Below are positions 28,352-37,504 of a DNA stretch of 64,000 bases, in pieces (the first letter of the stretch is position 1; each line of letters begins with the position of its first letter). A program made the position numbers and the translations under genes. Under the pieces are notes generated by a model, which saw only the letters and a list, made by a program, of their open reading frames with translations, did not search any database and was not told the origin of the DNA. The DNA comes from Pseudomaricurvus albidus (GTDB lineage: Bacteria; Pseudomonadota; Gammaproteobacteria; Pseudomonadales; Cellvibrionaceae): assembly GCF_018863235.1 (NCBI RefSeq), contig NZ_JAHKRS010000007.1:1-64000 (forward strand). Direction: 5' to 3'.

Positions 28352-29596
28352 CTAGGCGTCGCTGATATGTGAGTAGTTATCTTTAAACGTCTGCAGCGCC
28401 TGAATGCGTTTGCTCTGCAGAGCCTCGCCAATGGCTTTGCCGGTGACTCCTTCGGCAATCACGTCTTTGGCCTGAATGTCATTGCAGACTTCCAGAGCCT
28501 GGCGCACGTAGTCCGCCTGAGGATAGGGGCGTTGTTCGAATCCCTTTCGGCCGCGGGAATCCGCTTCACAACACAGCAGAAAATCTTCCAGTTGCCGGGG
28601 CCGGCGAAAGCAGTCCAGTCGTTGCATCATGGTCAGCAGGGTTTTGGCTTTCAGTTCAAAGACGCGATGGCAATTGGTGTGGTCGCGAGCCACGGCAATG
28701 GCCAGTTCCCGGTGGCGTTTGGGGATCGCCAGTCGATCACAGAGATCTTCGATCAGTGGCAGACTGCGTTGCTCATGGGCGATATGACGAGGCAGTACGT
28801 CGGCGGGTGTTGTGGCTTTGCCGAGGTCATGAATCAGGGTGGCCAGCAAGACCGCGCTGTCTTCACTGAGCTTGCGGGCTTCTGTCAGAGCCATCAGGCA
28901 GTGGATGCCACAGTCTATCTCGGGATGATGCTCCGCCCGTTGGGGGACACCAAACAGGGCGTCCACTTCGGGCATGATGACGTTAAGCGCCCCGCATTGG
29001 CGCAGAACCTGTATAAAGACCTCCGGCGAGCGTTCGCAGAGGGCACGTTCCAGCTCTTTCCAAACCCGTTCGGCAACCAGATGGCCCACTTCGCCGGAGT
29101 TCACCATTTCAGACATCAGCTGCATGGTTTCCTCGGCGACCTGAAACCCCAGATGGTGGTAGCGGGCGGCAAAGCGAGCGACACGGAGAACCCGAACCGG
29201 GTCTTCACTGAAAGCCGGACTGACATGACGGAGCAGTTTGTTTTCCAGGTCATCGAGGCCGTGGAAGGGGTCGGTTACCTTTCCGCTCTCGTCTTCGGCG
29301 ATGGCGTTGATTGTCAGATCGCGGCGTGCTAGATCCTCTTCCAGCGTGATGTCCTTTGATGTGTGGAAGGTAAAGCCGCCGTAGCCTGGAGCGGTTTTAC
29401 GCTCAGTACGGGCCAGGGCGTATTCCTCGCCGGTGTCCGGGTGTAAAAAGACCGGAAAGTCTTTGCCCACAGGACGGAAGCCCTCAGCCAGCATGTCGTC
29501 GGGGGTGGAGCCCACAACGACCCAGTCGCGTTCGTGAAAGGGGTAGCCCATGTGTTTGTCGCGAACGGCGCCGCCGACCAAATAAACCTGTTTCAT
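28352..29596 (-). CDS. cca: Multifunctional CCA tRNA nucleotidyltransferase
   Basis: Adds or repairs the 3' CCA of tRNAs. The head domain has LVGGAVRD and the metal pair in HERDWVVVG; RRDLTINAIA and RVLRVARFAARYHHLGF follow as in E. coli Cca. The C-terminal HD domain is intact (LIHDLGKATTP), so phosphatase/phosphodiesterase activity on damaged ends is likely. Starting at ATG 29596 gives 414 residues, near E. coli's 412. The frame extends 19 residues further upstream without support. Confidence 0.95.
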   Translation of the reverse strand: MKQVYLVGGAVRDKHMGYPFHERDWVVVGSTPDDMLAEGFRPVGKDFPVFLHPDTGEEYALARTERKTAPGYGGFTFHTSKDITLEEDLARRDLTINAIAEDESGKVTDPFHGLDDLENKLLRHVSPAFSEDPVRVLRVARFAARYHHLGFQVAEETMQLMSEMVNSGEVGHLVAERVWKELERALCERSPEVFIQVLRQCGALNVIMPEVDALFGVPQRAEHHPEIDCGIHCLMALTEARKLSEDSAVLLATLIHDLGKATTPADVLPRHIAHEQRSLPLIEDLCDRLAIPKRHRELAIAVARDHTNCHRVFELKAKTLLTMMQRLDCFRRPRQLEDFLLCCEADSRGRKGFEQRPYPQADYVRQALEVCNDIQAKDVIAEGVTGKAIGEALQSKRIQALQTFKDNYSHISDA

Positions 29597-29788
29597 CGTT
29601 GCTGGGTCTGCCTGAAAAGTCAGTGGGTGGAAGTCTGGCTGCTCACAGCGCATTGAGGGTTAATGTAAAAGCCTTAACACGGGTGACACGCTGTCAGTAT
29701 ACACGGGATGATAAGGGTGTTTGCAGACCTGACAGGGCACAACCGGTTGGCACCAGGGTTGGCCGCAGGGCGATTAACCGTGGGTCAG

Positions 29789-31084
29789 TTAACCGAGAGT
29801 CTGTTGCAAAGGCAGCTGGATGGAAAACTCACAGCCGGTTCCGGGATCGCTGCTAACCTGAACGGTGCCCTGATGGCCCTCAATAATCCGATAGCTGACG
29901 TAGAGCCCCAGTCCGGTGCCCTGACCAACCCCTTTGGTGGTAAAGAACGGGTCGAAAATCCGCCCAATGACTTCAGGATCAATACCGCTTCCAGTGTCGC
30001 GAATAATGATTTCAATGCGATCCACCCGACTGTGGGTCTCGACATAAATATCACCGCGGCCCTCGATGGCCTGGGCGGCGTTCACCAGCAGGTTGGTTAT
30101 GACCTGATAGATCTGCGTGGGAACGCATTCAATCACTGGCAGTTGCTCATCCAGGGCGAGATGAACATCGGCCTTGTATTTGACTTCAGCCTTGACGATG
30201 TTGAGCACACTGGCAATGCAGTCGTTAATCTGCAGGGGTTCCCATCGGCTGTTGCTCTGGTCACCCTGCGGGTGATGGGAGAAGGATTTCAGGTCCGCAA
30301 TGATTTGTTTGACTTGTCGGGCGCCCTGCAGTGAATCGCCAATCAGCTGTTGTACGTCACCTTTCAGAAATGGCAGGTTGATGTCCCTTTGCAGCCTTAG
30401 CAGCTGATCGCGGGCACTGGGGTCTGAAATATAAGCTTCTGCCTGTTGGTAGAGTCCCAGCAAGTTGATCAGATCGGCAATGTAATCCTTGAGTGAATCC
30501 AGATTCGAATGGATATAGCCAATGGGGTTGTTGATCTCGTGGGCAATGCCTGCAGACAAGCTACCGAGGGAAGCCATCTTTTCGGCGAGAATCAGCTGGT
30601 TCTGGGCAGCTTGAAGCTCCCGGTTGGAGGCTTCGAGTTCGGCGGTGCGCTGTTGCACTCTGGCCTCAAGCTCCTGTTCGCGATTGTGCAGGGCCAGCTG
30701 TGTGCCGACCCGGGCGAGCAACTCATCGGGATTAAAGGGCGTGGTGACATAATCAGACGCGCCCAGTTGCAGGGCTTTGCTGATCGTAGACGACTGGTTG
30801 TCTGCGGAAACTACGACAAATGCCGGACGCTGACTGAAGTCCATCTCGTTGGCTTGTGTCAGCACTTCAAACCCGCTGAGGTAGGGCATATTAAGATCCA
30901 GCAGCACCAGATCATAAGACTGCTCAATCAGTGCATCCAGGCACTGTTGGCCATTCTCTACCAGGGTCAGGTGGCGATAATGTCCTTTCAGAATGCCGCT
31001 CAGCACCTGTCGATTGACAGGATTGTCGTCAACAATCAGCAGCGTGGATTGATCATCAATTGAGCCGGTGGTGTCTTCGTCCAT
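29789..31084 (-). CDS. Hybrid histidine kinase with N-terminal receiver
   Basis: A soluble sensor kinase with reversed layout. Receiver domain first (about 12-130: LLIVDDNPVNR, phospho-Asp in LVLLDLNMP, Lys position occupied by VTTPF), then a coiled coil (about 135-175), HisKA with GIAHEINNPIGYIH, and HATPase_c with NLLVNAAQAI, DTGSGID and GTGLGLYVS. The usual receiver Lys in the KPF motif reads TPF, so the receiver may be altered. No membrane segment. ATG 31084 with GGAGG upstream gives 432 residues. It diverges from the HTH-receiver gene at 31545, a possible partner. Confidence 0.87.
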   Translation of the reverse strand: MDEDTTGSIDDQSTLLIVDDNPVNRQVLSGILKGHYRHLTLVENGQQCLDALIEQSYDLVLLDLNMPYLSGFEVLTQANEMDFSQRPAFVVVSADNQSSTISKALQLGASDYVTTPFNPDELLARVGTQLALHNREQELEARVQQRTAELEASNRELQAAQNQLILAEKMASLGSLSAGIAHEINNPIGYIHSNLDSLKDYIADLINLLGLYQQAEAYISDPSARDQLLRLQRDINLPFLKGDVQQLIGDSLQGARQVKQIIADLKSFSHHPQGDQSNSRWEPLQINDCIASVLNIVKAEVKYKADVHLALDEQLPVIECVPTQIYQVITNLLVNAAQAIEGRGDIYVETHSRVDRIEIIIRDTGSGIDPEVIGRIFDPFFTTKGVGQGTGLGLYVSYRIIEGHQGTVQVSSDPGTGCEFSIQLPLQQTLG

Positions 31085-31544
31085 TGCGACAGCTCCTCCA
31101 TAGCGATGCAAGGCACCCGTAAGGGCAGGCGCCTGCGATTGATCTGCCTGTGGGCGATCGAAATTGGCGCGTGTAAGCACAATGCATTATGGCGCACTGA
31201 GAGACTGAATCAAATTGGGGGAGTAAAAAAAGAGCCCCCACTACATCTAGGGGCGAAGGGTCTTAGGGTGTTCTGTTACGGGGACTCAGTCTTAATGCGC
31301 CTTTAAGCTGGTGCCTTTGCGCTGCTGGGTCAGCCTCTGTCTGGTGAATGATGGAGGCGATAGTCTGTAATGGGCGTAATGATATCCCTTACATGCCTAA
31401 CCTGTCAATTGTGACATTGCTAACATTTGTAAATTTCTTGTACGATATGGTGACATTAAAGTCATGTAAGGCAGGTCTGAATTTGGGTATGCTTACGGCC
31501 AACAATAACAACGAGCACGAAAGTGCGGTAAAAGTGATTTATTT
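31085..31544. other. 460-base divergent regulatory region, no gene
   Basis: It separates two divergent signalling genes and has no supported coding frame. Toward the plus-strand gene it is AT-rich, with an 8-base direct repeat GTGACATT at 31411-31418 and 31450-31457. A possible weak promoter is TTGCTA (31417-31422) with TACGAT (31441-31446), 18 bases apart. Between 31220 and 31265 is an imperfect GCCCCC/GGGGC hairpin. Confidence 0.4.
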
Positions 31545-32114
31545 ATGGGGACAGTAAAAGTACTGACGACTGGTGAGGCGGCGAAATACTGTGGGGTGAA
31601 CTTCCGCACGGTGATTCGCTGGATTGAGCGTGGCAAACTGAAAGCTTATAAGCTGCCGGGGCGCGGAGATCACCGAATTCAGGTAGAAGACTTTGTCACG
31701 TTTTTACAGAGCAATGCCATGCCTGTGCCTGACGAGCTGGGAGCCCAGAGGCGCTCTGTACTGGTCATTGAAGATCAGCCGGAAATGGCCAGTGCAATCC
31801 GACGGGTACTGATCCGTCAGGGGTTTGAGGTACAGGTGGCTCACGATGGATTCAGCGCGGGTACCCTGTTGGCCGGCATGAAGCCCGGGCTGGTAACTCT
31901 GGATCTGAAAATGCCCGGCATGGATGGTTACGAGGTGTTGCGCTTTATCCGGAGCCACGAAGAGCATGCGCAAACACGCGTACTGGTCATCTCCGCCGAG
32001 ACCAGCGCTGGCCTGGAGCGGGCGGTTGCTCTTGGAGCCTCCGATATTCTGCCCAAGCCTTTCGAAAATGAGGAATTGCTGAACCGTGTAGAGGCGCTAT
32101 TCGAAACGGCGTAA
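31545..32114 (+). CDS. Excisionase-type HTH protein fused to a receiver domain
   Basis: A DNA-binding response regulator with the DNA-binding domain first. Residues 4-55 form a MerR/excisionase-like winged helix (LTTGEAAKYCGVNFRTVIRWIERGKLKAY, wing GRGDHRI). Residues 68-187 form a receiver: VLVIEDQPEMA acidic pair, phospho-Asp in LVTLDLKMPGMDGYE, Ser/Thr in VISAET and Lys in ILPKPF. Typical response regulators have the opposite order. It probably responds to the divergent kinase at 29789-31084. A hairpin terminator follows. Confidence 0.85.
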   Translation: MGTVKVLTTGEAAKYCGVNFRTVIRWIERGKLKAYKLPGRGDHRIQVEDFVTFLQSNAMPVPDELGAQRRSVLVIEDQPEMASAIRRVLIRQGFEVQVAHDGFSAGTLLAGMKPGLVTLDLKMPGMDGYEVLRFIRSHEEHAQTRVLVISAETSAGLERAVALGASDILPKPFENEELLNRVEALFETA

Positions 32115-32120
32115 TGCCAA

Positions 32121-32148
32121 CCCGCCAGCCTCTCTGGCGGGATGTTTT
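32121..32148. terminator. Terminator between convergent HTH-receiver gene and spoVR
   Basis: CCCGCCAG (32121-32128) pairs with CTGGCGGG (32134-32141) around CCTCT, followed by ATGTTTTAA. The stem is strong and the T run interrupted. Confidence 0.65.
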
Positions 32149-32183
32149 AATGTTTCTCCCTGCTTTACCAATTTCCAGATTGA

Positions 32184-33746
32184 TTAATTAATGACGGGTA
32201 GCGCCATTTCCAAATCGGTTGTCGAGTCGTCCGGTTTTGGCGGGCAGTGATAAGTGGCGGTTATTTCGTCTCCCTGGACGGAGTGAAGGTGCACATCGAA
32301 TCCCCAGAGCTGGTGAACGTGTTTTAACACCTCCTCGGTCGAATCGCCCAGTGGTTTGCGGTTGTGCTGTACGTGCTGCAGGGTCAGTGAACGGTCACCG
32401 CGAATATCGACCTGATAGACCTGTATATTGGGTTCACGATTGCCCAGATTGTACTGTCCGGCCAGCTCTTCCCTGACCTGTTGATAACCGCTGTCATCGT
32501 GAATGGCACTGACTTCAATCTCTCGCGATTTGTCATCGTCGATGATGCAGAAGAGTTTCATATCGCGCATGACCTTTGGCGACAGGTATTGAAGAATAAA
32601 GCTCTCGTCCTTGAAGTTACGCATGGCGAAATGCAGGGTCTCAAGCCAGTCACTCCCGGCGATGTCAGGAAACCAGCGACGGTCTTCTTCAGTGGGGTTT
32701 TCACAGATGCGGCGGATGTCGGTCATCATGTTGAAACCCAGAGCATAGGGGTTGATGCCGTTGTAATAGGGGCTGTCATAGGATGGTTGATAAATCACAC
32801 TGGTGTGAGACTGAAGAAACTCAAAGATGAAGCCTTCCGTGACCATTCCGCGGTCATACAGAGTGTTCAGCAGGGTGTAGTGCCAGAAGGTGGCCCAGCC
32901 CTCATTCATGACCTGGGTTTGGCGTTGCGGGTAAAAATACTGGGCAATTTTGCGCACAATCCGCACGATTTCCCGCTGCCAGGGTTCCAGCAAGGGCGCG
33001 TTTTTCTCGATGAAGTAGAGCAGGTTCTCTTGGGGCTCTTCAGGAAAACGGGTTTTGGCCTTGGCTTTCTCCGGGTCGGCCTGTCCGGGAATCGTACGCC
33101 ATAAATCATTGACCTGCCGTTGCAGGTGAGCCTCTCGCTCTTCCTGACGGGCTCGCTCCTGTTCTGCTGAAATGGGGTAGGGGCGCTTGTAACGATCCAC
33201 ACCGTAGTTCATCAGCGCGTGGCAGGAGTCAATCAGACTTTCAACTTCGGCAATGCCGTGGCGGGATTCGCACTTGGCAATGTAATTCTTGGCAAACAGC
33301 AGATAGTCGATAATGGAATCCGCGTCCGTCCAGGTGCGGAACAGGTAGTTGCCTTTAAAAAAAGAGTTGTGACCATAGCAGGCGTGGGCTATCACCAGCG
33401 CCTGCATGGTCATGGTGTTCTCTTCCATCAAATAGGCGATGCAGGGGTTGGAGTTGATGACAATTTCGTACGCCAGCCCCATCTGGCCGCGGTTGTAGGA
33501 ATGTTCAATATTGAGAAACTGCTTGCCGTAGGACCAGTGGTGATAGCCCAGAGGCATGCCCACAGAGGCATAGGCATCCATCATTTGTTCGGAGCTGATC
33601 ACCTCGATTTGATTGGGGTAGGTGTCAAGCTTGTATTCTTCTGCGATCGCGGCAATGGCGCGATCGTACTCTTCAATCAGCTCAAAAGACCATTCGGACG
33701 TCTCCGAGATGGGGTTTTTCTTTAATTTGCTTTCCAGATCATTCAT
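32184..33746 (-). CDS. SpoVR-family protein (YcgB)
   Basis: A 520-residue member of the SpoVR family, known as YcgB in E. coli and a cortex-formation factor in Bacillus. Biochemical function is unknown. The conserved early block YPNQIEVISSEQMMDAYASVG and the histidine- and Tyr-rich core (AHACYGHNSFFKGNYLF, NEGWATFWHY) are present; His/Glu residues there look metal-binding, which is inference. ATG 33746 with AGGA upstream is preferred over TTG 33752. Third gene after prkA and yeaH. Confidence 0.92.
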   Translation of the reverse strand: MNDLESKLKKNPISETSEWSFELIEEYDRAIAAIAEEYKLDTYPNQIEVISSEQMMDAYASVGMPLGYHHWSYGKQFLNIEHSYNRGQMGLAYEIVINSNPCIAYLMEENTMTMQALVIAHACYGHNSFFKGNYLFRTWTDADSIIDYLLFAKNYIAKCESRHGIAEVESLIDSCHALMNYGVDRYKRPYPISAEQERARQEEREAHLQRQVNDLWRTIPGQADPEKAKAKTRFPEEPQENLLYFIEKNAPLLEPWQREIVRIVRKIAQYFYPQRQTQVMNEGWATFWHYTLLNTLYDRGMVTEGFIFEFLQSHTSVIYQPSYDSPYYNGINPYALGFNMMTDIRRICENPTEEDRRWFPDIAGSDWLETLHFAMRNFKDESFILQYLSPKVMRDMKLFCIIDDDKSREIEVSAIHDDSGYQQVREELAGQYNLGNREPNIQVYQVDIRGDRSLTLQHVQHNRKPLGDSTEEVLKHVHQLWGFDVHLHSVQGDEITATYHCPPKPDDSTTDLEMALPVIN

Positions 33747-33784
33747 GGGCAATCCTGAAAACGGTCTAACTGGGGCCGGTAAAC

Positions 33785-35071
33785 TTATTTGCTGGTGGCG
33801 GTTCGCTTGTGGAACAGCTCCCGGAATACCGGATAAATATCACTCACATCGACAATCTGCTGCATGGCAAAGACATCGCCATAGTTGGCCTGGACTTCCT
33901 GATATTCCCGCCACAATGCCTGATGGTCTCTGGGGGTGATTTCAATGTAGGAGTAATACTGCAATTTGGGTAACAAATCCTGCATCAAAATGCGGGAACA
34001 GGTGGAAGAGTCGTCGTTCCAGTTGTCGCCATCCGACGCCTGAGCGCCGTAGATGTTCCATTCGGACAGCGGGTAGCGCTCGTCGAGGATTTCTTTCATT
34101 AATTTCAGTGCACTGGATACAATGGTGCCACCGGTCTCGCGGGAATAGAAAAATTCCTGCTCATCCACTTCTTTGGCGCTGGTGTGGTGACGAATAAAGA
34201 CGACTTCGGTGTGCTCATAGTTTCTCTGCAGGAACAAATACAGAAGGATAAAGAACCGCTTGGCAATGTCTTTTGTCGCCTGATTCATTGAGCCGGACAC
34301 ATCCATCAGGCAAAACATGACGGCTTTGGAGCGGGGGACGGGGTCCTTTACGTGCAGGTTGTATTTGAGGTCGAAAGTGTCGAGCCAGGGCACCCGGTTA
34401 ATACGACTGCGCAAGGCTTCGATTTCTTCCTGCAGGGCGGTAATACGAAGTTGATTTCTCAGCGCGGGGTCGAGTTTTTCCTGTTGCTCCAGTTCGGCTT
34501 CCAGTTCCCGCAGTTTTTTGCGTTTGCCGGCAGTCAAGGCGATACGGCGGGCGTTGGCCGAGCGCAGCGAGCGAACGATATTGAGGCGTCCCGGATTGCC
34601 TTCGTTGGCAATGCCCGCACGACGCATCTTGAATTCTTCATTACCGGCCAGTTGTCTCTTGACCAGATTGGGCAGCTCGAGATCCTCAAACATAAAGTCG
34701 AGGAACTCTTCCTGAGTAATCTGGAAGACAAAATCGTCCATGCCTTCGCCCTGATCACTGGCGCCTGAGCCTGCCCCTGAGCCACCTTCACCGGCAGGCG
34801 GGCGTGGAATCCGGTCACCACGGACGAACTCTTTATTACCGGGCAGGACATTGCTGTTGCGGCCACCCTTGCCGTGATGAAAAATCGGTTCACTGATGTC
34901 CTTGCTGGGAATGCTGATCTGTTCACCTTTATCAATTTCAGTGATAGACCTCTGTCCTACAGCGTCGGATACGGCTTTCTGGATGTGCTTGCGGTAGCGC
35001 CTCAAAAAGCGCTGTCGGTTCACAGTGCTTTTGTTTTTGCTGTTGAGGCGTCGATCTATAATGTAGCTCAT
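33785..35071 (-). CDS. yeaH: YeaH/YhbH-family protein (DUF444, VWA-like)
   Basis: Partner of the PrkA kinase in stress responses. The 428-residue protein starts [24 protein letters not shown] as in E. coli YeaH and has a von Willebrand A-like C-terminal domain with an apparent MIDAS site DVSGSMNQ (about residue 250) and later ETGGT. A Gly/Ser-rich linker ([15 protein letters not shown]) follows the N-terminal part. It begins 87 bases after prkA and ends 38 bases before spoVR. Confidence 0.93.
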   Translation of the reverse strand: MSYIIDRRLNSKNKSTVNRQRFLRRYRKHIQKAVSDAVGQRSITEIDKGEQISIPSKDISEPIFHHGKGGRNSNVLPGNKEFVRGDRIPRPPAGEGGSGAGSGASDQGEGMDDFVFQITQEEFLDFMFEDLELPNLVKRQLAGNEEFKMRRAGIANEGNPGRLNIVRSLRSANARRIALTAGKRKKLRELEAELEQQEKLDPALRNQLRITALQEEIEALRSRINRVPWLDTFDLKYNLHVKDPVPRSKAVMFCLMDVSGSMNQATKDIAKRFFILLYLFLQRNYEHTEVVFIRHHTSAKEVDEQEFFYSRETGGTIVSSALKLMKEILDERYPLSEWNIYGAQASDGDNWNDDSSTCSRILMQDLLPKLQYYSYIEITPRDHQALWREYQEVQANYGDVFAMQQIVDVSDIYPVFRELFHKRTATSK

Positions 35072-35158
35072 GGCGGCCTCGCTGGTGTTGTTGTAAGTCG
35101 TCAGTCAGGAGATTGATGTCAGGCTCACGCAGGTCAGCCTGACATTGATCCGATTACG

Positions 35159-37081
35159 TTACTGAGACTTTCTGACACGTAAATACCATTCTGACAGCAG
35201 GCGCACCTGTTTCTCGGTATAGCCACGCTCCACCATACGGGCGACAAAGTCCTGATGTTTCTTCTTGTCAGAAGCCGAAGCTTTGGCATTGAAGGAAATA
35301 ACTGGCAGCAGGTCCTCGGTATTCGAGAACATTTTTTTCTCGATTACGGTGCGCAGTTTTTCGTAGCTGTTCCAAACCGGGTTCATGCCATTGTTGTTAG
35401 CCCGGGCGCGCAGGACGAAGTTGACGATCTCGTTACGGAAATCTTTCGGATTGCTGATGCCAGCCGGTTTTTCAATTTTTTCCAGTTCTTCGTTGAGCGC
35501 TACCCGGTTGAGGATTTCACCGGTTTCCGGATCGCGGAATTCCTGATCCTGAATCCAGAAGTCGGCGTAAGTGACATAGCGGTCAAAGATGTTTTGGCCA
35601 TATTCGGTGTAGGACTCCAGATAGGCGGTCTGGATTTCCTTGCCGATGAATTCCACATAGCGGGGCGCCAGGTGTTCTTTGATAAAGGTCAGGTATTTTT
35701 CCTGCAATTCGGGCTGGTATTGTTCCTGCTCGATTTGCTGTTCGAGCACATAGAGTAAATGAACCGGGTTGGCGGCAATCTCGGTGGGATCGAAGTTAAA
35801 AACTTTTGACAGAATCTTAAAGGCAAACCGGGTTGAAAGACCGGACATACCCTCATCGACACCCGCGGCATCCTTGTATTCCTGCAGGGATTTTGCTTTG
35901 GGATCCGTATCCTTGAGGTTTTCCCCGTCGTAGATCCGCATTTTGGAATAGAGGTTTGAATTTTCCGGTTCTTTGATGCGTGACAGGATGGAGAACTGAG
36001 CCAGCATCTTCAGGGTGTCAGGTGCGCAGGGCGCGGATGCCAGCGAACTGTTTTCAAGCAGTTTGTTGTAAATACGCACTTCTTCGGAAACACGCAGACA
36101 ATAAGGAACCTTGACGATATAGACCCGATCGATAAAGGCTTCGTTGTTTTTGTTGTTTTTGAAGGTTTGCCACTCTGATTCATTGGAGTGCGCGAGAATG
36201 ATGCCTTCAAAAGGAATTGCCCCCAGGCCCTCGGTACTGTTGTAGTTACCTTCCTGCGTGGCCGTCAACAACGGGTGCAGAACTTTAATGGGAGCCTTGA
36301 ACATCTCCACAAATTCCATCAGTCCCTGGTTGGCACGACACAGGCCGCCAGAGAAGCTGTAGGCATCCGGATCATTTTGAGGGAAATCTTCCAGCTTGCG
36401 GATGTCCACTTTACCCACCAGTGAGGAAATGTCCTGATTGTTTTCATCGCCGGGTTCGGTTTTGGTGATGGCAATCTGATCGAGAATGGAGGGGTACATC
36501 TTGACGACTTTGAACTGGCTGATGTCACCGTTGTATTCATGCAGGCGTTTGACAGCCCAGGGTGACATGATGGATTTTACATAGCGTCGGGGAATGCCGT
36601 AATCCTCTTCCAGGATTTGACCATCCTCATCTTCATCAAACAAGGCCAATGGCGATTCGAATACGGGTGAACCCTTGATGCAGTAAATGGGTTCTTTTTC
36701 CATCAGCGATTTGAGTTTTTCAGCGAGGGAAGATTTGCCGCCGCCAACGGGACCCAGCAGGTAGAGAATCTGTTTCTTTTCTTCCAGCCCCTGAGCGGCG
36801 TGTTTGAAAAAAGAGACGATTTGTTCAATGCATTCTTCCATGCCGTAAAAGTCGGTGAAGGCTTTATAGCGTTTGATGACTTTATTGGAAAAGATACGAC
36901 TAAGCCTGGGGTCTGTGGAGGTGTCGATGACCTCCGGTTCGCCAATCGCCATTAGCATTCTTTCAGCCGCTGACGCGTAAACTCCGGGATCGCTCTTGCA
37001 GAGATCCAGGTACTCCTGAATGGTCAGTTCTTCCTGTTGAGTGGCTTCGTAGCGTTCACGATAGTGGTTAAAAATGCTCAT
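35159..37081 (-). CDS. yeaG: PrkA-family serine protein kinase (YeaG)
   Basis: A 640-residue AAA+-type Ser/Thr kinase induced by starvation in enterobacteria. The N-terminal AAA domain has Walker A LLGPVGGGKSSLAEKLK (about residue 110) and an arginine-rich sensor part; the C-terminal kinase-like domain carries the PrkA-conserved YTEYGQNIFDRYVTYADFW stretch. AGGAGA lies eight bases before ATG 37081. First gene of the prkA-yeaH-spoVR operon. In E. coli, yeaGH depends on nitrogen and stationary-phase control. Confidence 0.94.
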   Translation of the reverse strand: MSIFNHYRERYEATQQEELTIQEYLDLCKSDPGVYASAAERMLMAIGEPEVIDTSTDPRLSRIFSNKVIKRYKAFTDFYGMEECIEQIVSFFKHAAQGLEEKKQILYLLGPVGGGKSSLAEKLKSLMEKEPIYCIKGSPVFESPLALFDEDEDGQILEEDYGIPRRYVKSIMSPWAVKRLHEYNGDISQFKVVKMYPSILDQIAITKTEPGDENNQDISSLVGKVDIRKLEDFPQNDPDAYSFSGGLCRANQGLMEFVEMFKAPIKVLHPLLTATQEGNYNSTEGLGAIPFEGIILAHSNESEWQTFKNNKNNEAFIDRVYIVKVPYCLRVSEEVRIYNKLLENSSLASAPCAPDTLKMLAQFSILSRIKEPENSNLYSKMRIYDGENLKDTDPKAKSLQEYKDAAGVDEGMSGLSTRFAFKILSKVFNFDPTEIAANPVHLLYVLEQQIEQEQYQPELQEKYLTFIKEHLAPRYVEFIGKEIQTAYLESYTEYGQNIFDRYVTYADFWIQDQEFRDPETGEILNRVALNEELEKIEKPAGISNPKDFRNEIVNFVLRARANNNGMNPVWNSYEKLRTVIEKKMFSNTEDLLPVISFNAKASASDKKKHQDFVARMVERGYTEKQVRLLSEWYLRVRKSQ

Positions 37082-37504
37082 GGCTAAATCTCCTTTGACG
37101 GGAGGCCTACTTAGGTTAGACCGCGGGAAAGTAACAATACTCCCTCGATATAGGCCAAGCGTATATAACGTTATACCTCTTCGCGTAAAAACTGTTATTC
37201 CCTACTTGAAGCATAGTCGGAAAAAACAAAGTGTTAGCCAGAACTTATATTTTTTTTATGTAAATTTTTGTGTTTTTGCGAAGTCGTGGCCTGTGCCTGT
37301 TTTTGCCCCAATGCCTGTGGGATAATCGCCGAATCGTTTTTTGCCTGTTTGAATATTTGGCTTAACGCTGAAAACGTAAAAAACTGAACATAGCCGATCT
37401 GAAGTCGGGTCAGGAAACCGGATTGCAAAAATCAAAACGGCAACCCAACATAACGTACTTTTACGTTGTGGGGTAGTGAAAAGATCAGAAGGATAGCAAA
37501 AACT
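37082..37504. other. 423-base divergent region between prkA and galE, no gene
   Basis: No supported coding frame. It holds a 12-base palindrome TATAACGTTATA (37164-37175), which would supply a -10 TATAAC for prkA on the minus strand but with a poor -35. Ahead of galE is a hairpin, AACGTA (37452-37457) with TACGTT (37462-37467). A weak sigma-54-like site on the minus strand is listed separately. Confidence 0.45.
37276..37293 (-). promoter_or_regulatory. Possible weak sigma-54 site upstream of prkA
   Basis: On the minus strand, GG (37291-37290) and GC (37279-37278) are exactly ten bases apart within AGGCCACGACTTCGCAA. The invariant dinucleotides are right but the CACG segment is shifted by one base against consensus. 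It is of interest only because E. coli yeaGH is nitrogen-regulated. The transcript leader would be about 185 bases. Confidence 0.25.

Noticed and set aside
31348-31557. Short plus-strand frame before the HTH-receiver gene
   Set aside because: It overlaps that gene's start, lacks a ribosome site and shows no domain.
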